DNA of 6,681 nucleotides from Deltaproteobacteria bacterium (GCA_025350085.1 JANXYI010000448.1:1-6681), one strand, 5' to 3'; positions 1 through 4,921 are shown, numbered from the stretch's first letter. Made by a program: numbers and translations. Notes: generated from the letters alone by a model not told the origin.

Positions 1-798
1 GCCCAACGAGCTGTGCGGCCTGAACGTGTTGTACTCTTGGCGCCACATTTCCAGCACGACCTGCGCCTCTTTGAGCGTGTAGAATATCTCTCCGTCCAAC
101 TTGTCGTAGCGCATCTTCCCGTTGAAGCTCTCACAGTAGCCGTTTTCCCAGGGCGAACCTGGTGCGATGAACAACGTCTTTACGCCGACTTTGCCGAGCC
201 AGTCCCGAACAGCATGGGCAGCAAACTCGGAGCCGTTGTCCGACCGGATGAAGTCTGGCGTCCCTCTTTCAACGAACAACTTTGCCAGACAATGCAGCAC
301 GTCATCGGAGCGGAGTTGCCTTGCCACCACGAGCGCCAGACACTCCCGGGTGAACTCATCAATGACCACAAGGATACGAAACGCTCGGCCTTCATGCGTC
401 CTGGCCATGACGAAGTCATACGACCAGACGTGGTTGCGCCAACATGGCCTCAGCCGGATACATGAGCCGTCGTTGAGCCAAAGCCGACCACGCTTCGGCT
501 GCTTCTGCGGAACCTTCAGCCCTTCCTGACGCCAGATACGCTCTATGCGCTTGTGGTTCACCAGCCAGCCTTCTCGCTGCAGCAGGGCTTGAATACGGCG
601 ATACCCGTAACGGCCATACTCGCTGGCGAAGTGGATGACGGCTGCCCTTAACGGCTCTTCATCTCCTGTGCTGGGACGGTATCGCTGCGTTGCTCGGGGC
701 TGCTCCAGCACCTGACATACGCGCCGTTCCGGCACACTGAGAGTTGAACGCACATGAGTTACGCACTGCCTGCGCCGGGAAGGGCTCAGAAGTTTCCC
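1..798 (-). CDS. IS3-family transposase OrfB (DDE catalytic part), 3' end outside the window
   Basis: This is the catalytic half of the transposase, reached from orfA by a -1 shift at 792-798. The frame is open from there to base 1, about 266 codons, with no internal stop. It starts KLLSPSRRRQCV and continues with the helical HTH_21-type region (YGRYGYRRIQALLQREGW) before the integrase core. The catalytic triad is visible: Asp in WSYDFV, Asp in RSDNGSEF, and Glu in ENGYCESFNG, with exactly 35 residues between the second Asp and the Glu, the DD(35)E spacing of IS3. The window stops in the conserved RPHSSLG motif, so only about the last 20 residues should be missing. The gene looks intact and potentially active. 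It has no obvious start of its own and is expected to be made as an OrfAB fusion. Confidence 0.9.
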
Positions 799-1064
799 CT
801 TACCGCCTCCTGAAGGATGAGCTTGTCTAAGGTCAGCTCTGCCACAGCCTTCTTTAGCCGGGTGTTCTCACGCTCCAAGGTCTTCAGCTTCTTGGCTTGG
901 TCGACCTTCAGCCCACCGTACTCGTTGCGCCAGCGATAGAACGTCTGCTCGCAGACGCCAAGAGCTCGGCACGTCTCAGCTACCGTCTTACCCTTGGCCA
1001 ATGCCACTTCCGCTTCACGCAGCTTGGCGATTATCTGCTCTGGTGCCTGTCCTTTCCTGCCCAT
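786..1064 (-). CDS. IS3-family transposase OrfA (helix-turn-helix subunit)
   Basis: This is the small DNA-binding OrfA protein of an IS3-family element, 92 residues from the chosen start. An N-terminal helix-turn-helix covers roughly residues 10-45 (KTVAETCRALGV then TFYRWRNEYGG), as in proteins that bind IS terminal repeats. It is followed by a leucine-zipper-like coiled coil (LKTLERENTRLKKAVAEL) that mediates multimerisation in this family. The start at 1064 is preferred to the ATG at 1079 because GGAGGG lies seven bases before it. The frame ends at a TGA directly after the slippery heptamer that connects it to orfB. OrfA alone normally acts as a regulator; the OrfAB fusion is the transposase. 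Confidence 0.9.
   Translation of the reverse strand: MGRKGQAPEQIIAKLREAEVALAKGKTVAETCRALGVCEQTFYRWRNEYGGLKVDQAKKLKTLERENTRLKKAVAELTLDKLILQEAVRGNF
792..798 (-). promoter_or_regulatory. -1 programmed frameshift heptamer GGGAAAC
   Basis: In the orfA frame the codons read AGG GGA AAC, so G GGA AAC is a canonical X XXY YYZ slip site in the correct phase. A -1 slip gives GGG AAA CTT CTG, which is exactly the orfB frame. An AGGAGG sequence at 806-811 lies seven bases upstream on the minus strand, where an internal Shine-Dalgarno can stimulate slippage, as known for dnaX. The orfA stop follows six bases later. Confidence 0.8.
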
Positions 1065-1080
1065 GTCTGTTCCCTCCATG

Positions 1081-1105
1081 GCCAGAGACTAACAAAATCT
1101 CTGGC
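1081..1105 (-). repeat. Subterminal inverted repeat in the IS, just upstream of orfA
   Basis: GCCAGAGA (1081-1088) and TCTCTGGC (1098-1105) form a perfect 8-bp stem with a 9-base loop, between the IS end and the orfA ribosome-binding site. It would fold in transcripts entering the element from outside. In other IS elements such hairpins limit transposase synthesis from read-through transcription; that role is inferred here. Confidence 0.5.
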
Positions 1106-1110
1106 TCAGG

Positions 1111-1127
1111 TTTAGGGGGGCAGGTCA
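1111..1127 (-). repeat. Probable IS terminal inverted repeat, orfA side
   Basis: Read inward on the minus strand, this begins TGACCTGCCCCCCTAAA. The TG terminus and the C run resemble IS407-group ends. The partner repeat is outside the window, so the length cannot be measured. Confidence 0.6.
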
Positions 1128-1354
1128 CCGTGCCGGACACGGAGGGCAGCGCCGCCAACCAGGAGCTTCTTGCCCTCACCATCCGAGCCGAGCGAGGCGC
1201 GCGCATTGCAGCTTGCGATTGGACGCAGTTGCCAGACGCGGCGCTCACCACCGAGGCCAAGACCGCCTGGGTTGCCTATCGCCAGGAGTTGCGGGACATC
1301 ACCACGCAGGCGGGTTTCCCGGTCGAGGTGGTGTGGCCGGTGGTGACGGAATAG
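1128..1354 (+). pseudogene. 3' remnant of a phage tail-assembly chaperone gene, cut by the IS
   Basis: The plus-strand frame that emerges from the IS encodes about 75 residues ending in a TAG at 1352-1354. The segments IRAERGARIAACDWTQLPDA, KTAWVAYRQELRDIT and AGFPVEVVWPV match the C-terminal pattern (RAER..R...DWTQLPDA...W..YRQ.LRD......GFP..V.WP) of phage tail-fibre assembly or tail-assembly chaperone proteins, recognised from memory. In Mu-like phages these lie just after the tail fibre gene and help fold or attach the fibre. The N-terminal part is absent and should lie beyond the other IS end, outside the window. The frame continues into the IS only by chance. The prophage probably cannot make this chaperone unless the IS excises. 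Confidence 0.75.
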
Positions 1355-1366
1355 TGTGTTGAAAAC

Positions 1367-1395
1367 ACCGGAGGGGCCTTGCGGCCCCATCCGGT
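1367..1395. terminator. Strong hairpin between convergent genes, probable bidirectional terminator
   Basis: ACCGGAGGGGCC (1367-1378) can pair with GGCCCCATCCGGT (1383-1395) around a TTGC loop, giving 12 pairs with one bulged base. It lies 13 bases after the tail gene stop and 15 bases beyond the stop of the convergent gene at 1410. On the plus side the downstream run is weak (cttcag). On the minus side GTGTTTTCAACA follows, which has a short T run, so it may work better for the minus-strand gene. Confidence 0.6.
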
Positions 1396-1409
1396 CTTCA
1401 GATTGCGGA

Positions 1410-2333
1410 CTATACGAATTGAGAGAAAGGCCGGGGGAATGCCAGGTTGCGTATGCTTTCGTGATCGTGGTGAGGAAAAACCATCTCGCGCGTGCGTCGG
1501 GTAAATTGTCCAGCCCTGTCCGGTTCGGTGACTTCAACTAACTCGTATTGAAACGTTAGCAACTCATGAGGCAAACGACAATGCGGCGACCGTGTTCCAT
1601 TTCCGGCACCAAATTCGGGTTTGACCGGCCCATGAGGATGGACCATGCCGCATATTGGGCATCTGAAATAAAGGATCCCCGTGTCTTCCGGGATGTTAAC
1701 CAGATCAAACACCCGGGCACAAGCGACTTTGATTACATGCCTCTCATGGTCTATCTCAAGAACCTCTGCGCTTCGAAACGTAGTTTTTCCGAGTGGTGGG
1801 AGCCAGTTGTGTCCCCCATCCCTGTCGGGGTTAGTTTTCCAGTTGCCTTCACAAAGCTTCTTGTAAGCGCGGTCAACGTATCGCCCATCAGCATCAAGTT
1901 TTTGAGCGACAGTATCCAAGTCCGTAGCAGTCGCATCGGGGAAAGCCGTTTCAAGGACTTTAAGCACATTCACAGGCCAGCACTCAAATACCTCTGGGGG
2001 AGCATGGTCCGGTCGGTTCAATGGGATGGTAATAGTTCTAGAGCGAGGAGGGCCTACAAACACGTGTTTCGCCAGAAACCATCTCCTCATAACATGCTTA
2101 GTCGGAGGGGGGCCCCTAAACACATGGCTCACCGGAAGCCAACTCACGATCTCAATCTTGTCCGGAGGCGACTTTGGCGCCCTCTTCCCGAGCTGGGACC
2201 AATTCCCATAGCCATGCTGCTTGGCCACAAGGTCAAGGGCTTGGCTGTGCTGCAGGCCTTGCTGCTTGGCCAGCAGCTTTGCCTGCTTCTTAAGACGTGC
2301 GATTTCTTGAGCGGAAAAATGGAGAAAAGTCAT
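1410..2333 (-). CDS. Unknown 307-residue protein with a CPxCG-HxH-HC motif, probable prophage cargo gene
   Basis: I do not recognise a specific function. Residues 8-48 form a basic helical segment (LKKQAKLLAKQQGLQ then HSQALDLVAKQHGYGNWSQL). Its [AL]..A...G[YF]..W..L pattern is seen at the N-termini of assorted plasmid and phage proteins. Residues 65-104 contain a 20-residue imperfect tandem repeat (HVFRGPP at 70-76, HVFVGPP at 90-96). Residues 225-252 hold Cys225, Cys228, His232, His234, His251 and Cys252, a likely zinc site of a type found in uncharacterised proteins. No signal peptide or membrane segment is evident. The start at 2333 is chosen because GGAGG lies seven bases upstream; the ATG at 2363 has no comparable site. 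It runs opposite to the flanking phage genes and looks lower in GC than the pst genes, which suggests a separately acquired cargo gene. A long plus-strand frame across it is taken as its antisense shadow. Confidence 0.75.
   Translation of the reverse strand: MTFLHFSAQEIARLKKQAKLLAKQQGLQHSQALDLVAKQHGYGNWSQLGKRAPKSPPDKIEIVSWLPVSHVFRGPPPTKHVMRRWFLAKHVFVGPPRSRTITIPLNRPDHAPPEVFECWPVNVLKVLETAFPDATATDLDTVAQKLDADGRYVDRAYKKLCEGNWKTNPDRDGGHNWLPPLGKTTFRSAEVLEIDHERHVIKVACARVFDLVNIPEDTGILYFRCPICGMVHPHGPVKPEFGAGNGTRSPHCRLPHELLTFQYELVEVTEPDRAGQFTRRTREMVFPHHDHESIRNLAFPRPFSQFV
2040..2150 (-). repeat. Imperfect 60-bp tandem duplication inside the cargo gene
   Basis: The stretch around 2048-2085 (agggcctacaaacac and the bases after it) recurs 60 bp later around 2108-2145 (ggggcccctaaacac and the bases after it), with the same order of matches. 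The offset is exactly 20 codons, so the frame is kept and the protein carries two HVF-GPP units. The copies have diverged at several positions, so the duplication is not recent. Confidence 0.65.
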
Positions 2334-2661
2334 GAGGAATCCTCCATGAACGTTACCAAGCATAGCTCGCCCACAAGCCGCCTGTGTTCACAAAGGAAGA
2401 AGGCGGGAAAAACCAATAGTGTGCCCCTAGAGGCTTCGCGAGTGTGGGCGCGCGGGCAGCACTGTCTGCCACCTAAGTCGGTAGCGAGTAAGGAGGAGGG
2501 AGTCAAGCGGAGAGATTTTGGAGGAAGCAGGCGGGAGGTCTTGTTCACCTCCCACTGGCCGGATGCGCGAACATCCAACCACTGCCGAAGCCGCTGCTCC
2601 CTGGCTCTGACCAGGGGTACCAGGAAGCTATCAGGCGAAGGCGCAACCGTAAAGGCGCAGA
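2334..2661 (+). other. 328-base intergenic leader upstream of com with several hairpins
   Basis: I see no convincing gene here. An 82-codon minus-strand frame crosses it but has no supporting features. Four inverted repeats are visible: GGCAG/CTGCC at 2455-2470; a perfect 7-bp GGGAGGT/ACCTCCC at 2533-2553; GGATG/CATCC at 2561-2576; and a perfect 6-bp CCCTGG/CCAGGG at 2599-2616. The last three follow one another within 84 bases. The region must carry the promoters of both divergent genes, but no good -35/-10 pair stood out on either strand. A purine-rich stretch (2490-2539) precedes the hairpins. In Mu the com-mom promoter region is a control region; whether these repeats are operators or RNA hairpins cannot be told from sequence. 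Confidence 0.6.
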
Positions 2662-2850
2662 ATGCAACGGGAGATCAGATGCGGCAACTGTAACCGGCTT
2701 CTGGCCAGAGGCGAGGCCCTGGCGCTGACCATCAAATGCCCGCGCTGCGGGCAGTACAATCACGTGAGGGCCGCGAGCCCCGACCAAGAGCTGCATGGAC
2801 AGCCGAAGCACTCGGAGGCTCAATGTGGCTCTACCTTCCCAAAGACTTGA
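2662..2850 (+). CDS. com: Com-family zinc-finger regulator of the phage DNA-modification gene
   Basis: This 62-residue protein begins MQREIRCGNCNRLL and has two CxxC pairs, Cys7/Cys10 and Cys26/Cys29, the second in IKCPRCGQYNHVRAASP. That is the pattern of the Com family, whose Mu member binds the mom mRNA and opens its translation start. AAAGG six bases before the ATG is the likely ribosome-binding site. The gene overlaps the methyltransferase: the methyltransferase ATG at 2795 and its alternative start at 2825 both lie inside com, as mom does in Mu. The family is confident. The inferred role is translational activation of the overlapping gene. The C-terminal 20 residues are unlike other Com proteins I remember and may be constrained mainly by the overlap. 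Confidence 0.85.
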   Translation: MQREIRCGNCNRLLARGEALALTIKCPRCGQYNHVRAASPDQELHGQPKHSEAQCGSTFPKT

Positions 2851-3736
2851 CGGAATCGCCCTCTGCGCCGGAGCGGGCGGCCTGGAGCTCGGGCTCCATG
2901 TCGCCCTGTCCGGATACCGAACTGTTTGCTTCGTCGAGCGGGACGCACACGCTGCGTCCGCTCTCGTGGCCAGGATGGAAGACAAGGCCCTGGATTCAGC
3001 GCCTCTCTGGTCTGACCTGCGATCCTTCGACGGCCGCCCGTGGCGTGGCTGCGTGGATATCCTCACTGCGGGCTACCCGTGCCAGCCGTTCAGCTCAGCA
3101 GGCAAGCAGCTCGGCGCAGCAGACCCGCGCCACCTCTGGCCGGATGTCGCGCGCATCATCGGGGAAGCCGCCCCGGAGTGGGTCTTCTGCGAGAACGTCG
3201 TCGGGCACCTTCACCTGGGATTCCCGGATGTCGCCCGAGACCTTGAAGGCCTGGGCTACCGGGTTGCTGCGGGCGTGTTTTCAGCGCGAGAAGTCGGCGC
3301 TGGCCACTTCCGGCGCAGACTCTTCATCCTGGCGCACGCCCACGGTGGCTTGGTTCAAGTACGACATCGGGGTGACGGTGGGGGCAGGCAGGCTGAAGTT
3401 CGAGGCCAAGCACCAGCTGAGCCTGGCCGGGGCGGCGGCGACCTGGACGCTGTTCTGGGAGCTCATGCACTCGACGTTGGGGCCGGAGTTGGTGCGGAGC
3501 CTGGTGGTCTGCCGCTCTTCGCCCCCGGTCCAGGTAACATTGCGGCTTGGTCCGACATCCTCCTGCGCAGCCCTGACCTCAAACCCGCTGTTCCTGGAGA
3601 TGCTGATGGGGTGGCCACTCGGCTGGACCGACAGCGCCTCGCCGGTAACGGGGTTTGCCCTCTGGCTGCGGCGCTCGCGTTCCGAACTCTCTCGGCTGTG
3701 CTGATGAAGGAGGCCGATACGCACCTGAATGCCTAG
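2795..3736 (+). CDS. Phage C5 cytosine DNA methyltransferase (Dcm family)
   Basis: This enzyme transfers a methyl group from S-adenosylmethionine to carbon 5 of cytosine; here it would modify phage DNA. Numbering from the ATG at 2795 (313 residues): motif I at about 22-30 (IALCAGAGG), the acidic VERD at 47-50, motif IV PCQPFS at 95-100 with catalytic Cys96, motif VI ENV at 133-135, motif VIII HFRRRLFILA at 171-180, and motif X AGNGVCPLAAA at 283-293. Residues 180-238, where the target recognition domain should lie, are short and rich in Gly, Arg and Ala. The start is uncertain: ATG 2795 has only a weak site, while GTG 2825 has GGAGG six bases upstream and would remove ten residues that carry no motif. 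It overlaps com by 26-56 bases and sits in the place of mom. No partner restriction enzyme is visible. A second open frame covers almost all of it. Confidence 0.87.
   Translation: MDSRSTRRLNVALPSQRLDGIALCAGAGGLELGLHVALSGYRTVCFVERDAHAASALVARMEDKALDSAPLWSDLRSFDGRPWRGCVDILTAGYPCQPFSSAGKQLGAADPRHLWPDVARIIGEAAPEWVFCENVVGHLHLGFPDVARDLEGLGYRVAAGVFSAREVGAGHFRRRLFILAHAHGGLVQVRHRGDGGGRQAEVRGQAPAEPGRGGGDLDAVLGAHALDVGAGVGAEPGGLPLFAPGPGNIAAWSDILLRSPDLKPAVPGDADGVATRLDRQRLAGNGVCPLAAALAFRTLSAVLMKEADTHLNA
2801..2820 (+). promoter_or_regulatory. Possible hairpin hiding the methyltransferase ribosome-binding site
   Basis: GGAGG at 2814-2818 is the best Shine-Dalgarno for the methyltransferase, six bases before GTG 2825. 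CCGA (2803-2806) can pair with TCGG (2812-2815), or AGCC (2801-2804) with GGCT (2817-2820); both tie up part of GGAGG. In Mu the mom start is held in a stem-loop until Com binds. A similar switch here is an inference from a short, weak stem. Confidence 0.35.
2823..3704 (+). CDS. Long open frame overlapping the methyltransferase in another phase, possible second product
   Basis: This frame is open for 293 codons in a different phase from the methyltransferase, from an ATG (2823) four bases after GGAGG to a TGA at 3702-3704. Between about 3330 and 3520 its codons end in G or C almost without exception, while the methyltransferase frame there gives low-complexity Gly/Arg sequence, so this frame looks coding. 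Its protein there contains SSSWRTPTVAW, GRLKFEAKHQLSLA and ATWTLFWELM. It ends with NPLFLEMLMGWPLGWTD followed by PVTGFALWLRRSRSELSRL, similar to the ends of phage-encoded proteins I remember. The N-terminal part may be only a shadow of the conserved methyltransferase frame. An internal ATG at 3228 would give a 158-residue protein. It could be a true overlapping gene, a remnant of a frameshifted methyltransferase tail, or a GC-driven shadow. Confidence 0.4.
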   Translation: MWLYLPKDLTESPSAPERAAWSSGSMSPCPDTELFASSSGTHTLRPLSWPGWKTRPWIQRLSGLTCDPSTAARGVAAWISSLRATRASRSAQQASSSAQQTRATSGRMSRASSGKPPRSGSSARTSSGTFTWDSRMSPETLKAWATGLLRACFQREKSALATSGADSSSWRTPTVAWFKYDIGVTVGAGRLKFEAKHQLSLAGAAATWTLFWELMHSTLGPELVRSLVVCRSSPPVQVTLRLGPTSSCAALTSNPLFLEMLMGWPLGWTDSASPVTGFALWLRRSRSELSRLC

Positions 3737-3740
3737 CAGC

Positions 3741-3787
3741 ATCCTCCCGGTGGGGGCGTGACTCTAGTCCGCCTTCGCCGGGGGGAT
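3741..3787 (+). terminator. Long hairpin after the com-methyltransferase pair, possible terminator
   Basis: Bases 3741-3758 can pair with 3770-3787 over 18 positions, several as G-U wobbles, around an 11-base loop. The stem starts four bases after the methyltransferase stop. The wobbles favour folding of the plus-strand RNA. No T run follows (taatcg), so it may be an inefficient intrinsic terminator or only an RNA 3'-end stabiliser. It would limit phage transcripts reading into pstS. Confidence 0.5.
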
Positions 3788-3822
3788 TAATCGCCAAGGG
3801 CCAGCAAGGGCGTTAGCCGCTC

Positions 3823-3869
3823 GTGCCGAATTGCCCGCACGTCAGTGCCAAATTGCGCGCGCGTTTACA
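3823..3869 (-). mobile_element. Probable right end of a Mu-like prophage (terminal TG and two 22-bp repeats)
   Basis: Read inward on the minus strand from 3869 the sequence starts TGT, followed by two directly abutting 22-bp units (3866-3845 and 3844-3823). They match at 17 of 22 positions and share the core GCAATTYGGCAC. Mu and its relatives end in TG and carry 22-bp transposase-binding repeats close together at the right end. The position, about 130 bases after a com and modification gene pair, is where Mu ends. Host DNA would begin at 3870. The matching left end and 5-bp target duplication are outside the window, so the exact boundary is inferred. Confidence 0.6.
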
Positions 3870-3872
3870 CCC

Positions 3873-3930
3873 GCGTCACCCACCTTTTGCCGGGCCGTCA
3901 CACAACCGTCACACGGCGCGGCTATATGAT
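3873..3930 (+). promoter_or_regulatory. Pho box and -10 element of the pst promoter
   Basis: CCGTCAC at 3895-3901 is repeated at 3906-3912 with a 4-base spacer, the 11-bp period of PhoB-binding Pho boxes (consensus CTGTCAT repeats). A further half-site, GCGTCAC at 3873-3879, lies exactly 22 bp upstream, in phase; the position between (3884-3890) does not match. TATGAT at 3925-3930 is a good -10 element 12 bases after the box, where the second repeat replaces the -35, as in phosphate-starvation promoters. This predicts induction of pstSCA by low phosphate through PhoB. Confidence 0.8.
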
Positions 3931-3974
3931 TTCTCGAGCAACCGTGAACATCAACCCCTTCCGGAGGACCATCG

Positions 3975-4811
3975 ATGAAACGCATATTCTCCACCGCCCT
4001 GTGCACCCTGGCCGTGCTTGGCCTGGCCGCCACCGGCTTTGCCGGCGAGATTCCGGTCAAGGGCTCCACCACGGTCCAGCCCATCATGCAGAAGGCCATC
4101 GAGGCCTTCATGGCCAAGAACAAGGGTGTGTCCATCTCGCTGTCCGCCTCGGGCTCCGGAGACGGCGCCAAGGCCCTCATCGACGGCTCCACGCCGCTGG
4201 CCATGATGAGCCGCGAAATGAAAGATACCGAGATCAAGCAGGCCAAGGACAAGGGCGTCAACCCCAAGCAGATCCTCATCGCCTACGACTGCCTGACCCC
4301 CATCGTGCACCCCGCGAATGCGGTCAAGAACCTGACCCTGGCCCAGCTGAAGGACATCTACACCGGCAAGATCACGGACTGGAAAAACGTGGGCGGCACC
4401 CCGGGCCCCATCTCCGTGGTCTCCCGCGACTCCTCCTCCGGCACCTTTGAGTACTGGAACGAGCACGTCCTGAAGAAGGAACGCGTCTTTGCCCGGGCCC
4501 AGATGCAGGCGTCGAACGGCGCCGTGGCCCAGACCGTGTCCAAGCAGAAGTCGGCCATCGGCTACGTGGGCCTGGCCTACACCCAGAACAAGGGCCTCAA
4601 GGCCGTCACCGTGGAAGGCGTGGGCGGCAGCGTGGAGAACACGCTCAACGGCACCTACCCCATCTCCCGCGGCCTGTACCTGTACACCAACGGCGAGCCC
4701 AGCGGCGACGTGGCGAAGCTCGTGAACTTCATCCTCTCCGACGAGGGCCAGAAGATCGTGGCCCAGGTGGATTACGTGCCCGTGAAGGCCGCCAAGAAGG
4801 CCAAGAAATAG
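3975..4811 (+). CDS. pstS: Periplasmic phosphate-binding protein PstS
   Basis: PstS captures inorganic phosphate in the periplasm and delivers it to the PstCA channel. The 278-residue protein starts with a signal peptide (MKRIF, then a hydrophobic stretch to ATGFA), probably cleaved after residue 23. The phosphate-binding segments are present: KGSTTVQP near residue 29, SASGSGDGAKALIDGS near 57-72, and SRDSSSGTFEYW near 150, the last being the usual Arg-Ser-Gly-Thr loop. The lysine-rich C-terminus (KAAKKAKK) is unusual but plausible. GGAGG lies seven bases before the ATG. It is the first gene of a pst operon behind a Pho box and 110 bases ahead of pstC. The whole frame has strong third-position GC, unlike the minus-strand cargo gene. 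Confidence 0.95.
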   Translation: MKRIFSTALCTLAVLGLAATGFAGEIPVKGSTTVQPIMQKAIEAFMAKNKGVSISLSASGSGDGAKALIDGSTPLAMMSREMKDTEIKQAKDKGVNPKQILIAYDCLTPIVHPANAVKNLTLAQLKDIYTGKITDWKNVGGTPGPISVVSRDSSSGTFEYWNEHVLKKERVFARAQMQASNGAVAQTVSKQKSAIGYVGLAYTQNKGLKAVTVEGVGGSVENTLNGTYPISRGLYLYTNGEPSGDVAKLVNFILSDEGQKIVAQVDYVPVKAAKKAKK

Positions 4812-4857
4812 TTCTTCCCCGCGCCCAGACAGACAGATATCCTTCCTTTGCGCCCCT

Positions 4858-4888
4858 GCCCCCTGCCCGGCCCATCCGGGCAGGGGGC
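4858..4888 (+). other. Perfect 13-bp hairpin between pstS and pstC
   Basis: GCCCCCTGCCCGG (4858-4870) pairs fully with CCGGGCAGGGGGC (4876-4888) around CCCAT. No T run follows, so it is more likely an mRNA stabiliser or partial terminator that lets pstS be made in excess over the membrane subunits, a common arrangement for binding-protein genes. The pstC ribosome-binding site (AGGAG, 4908-4912) lies downstream and is free of the stem. Confidence 0.65.
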
Positions 4889-4921
4889 GAGGGCAACAGC
4901 CCCGGACAGGAGAGCACGCCC

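Larger units (their letters stand above)
1..1127 (-). mobile_element. IS3-family insertion sequence (IS407-like), truncated by the window edge
   Basis: This is an insertion sequence read on the minus strand, with orfA then orfB and an IS3-type programmed frameshift. The orfA-side terminus is placed at 1127. Read inward from there the sequence begins TGACCTGCCCCCC, which has the terminal TG and C-rich start expected of IS407-like ends, and beyond it the plus strand becomes a different, phage-derived reading frame. The orfB end is outside the window; the protein reaches the conserved YNTFRPHSSLG segment at base 1, so probably only a short tail plus the second inverted repeat is missing. The 4-bp target duplication typical of this group would be bases 1128-1131 (ccgt) on this side; its partner cannot be seen. 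Family assignment is firm, the exact terminus less so. Confidence 0.88.

Noticed and set aside
13..529. Plus-strand open frames of 150 and 120 codons in the IS
   Set aside because: They lie opposite the intact DDE transposase frame and resemble no protein family.
2330..2578. 82-codon minus-strand open frame upstream of the cargo gene
   Set aside because: No recognisable motif, and it crosses the hairpin cluster; the cargo gene has a better start with its own Shine-Dalgarno at 2333.
1566..2693. 375-codon plus-strand open frame
   Set aside because: It is antisense to the 1410-2333 gene, has no good ribosome-binding site or recognisable domain, and runs on through the com leader into com.
2545..3066. 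173-codon minus-strand open frame opposite com and the methyltransferase start
   Set aside because: Low-complexity Arg/Ser/Ala composition opposite two genes with clear motifs.
3731..3760. Tiny frame MPSSILPVGA after the methyltransferase stop
   Set aside because: Only ten codons, inside the terminator-like hairpin and with poorly spaced GGAGG; no support as a gene.
3951..4466. 171-codon minus-strand open frame opposite pstS
   Set aside because: Gly/Val/Asp-rich shadow of pstS with no start signal or domain.
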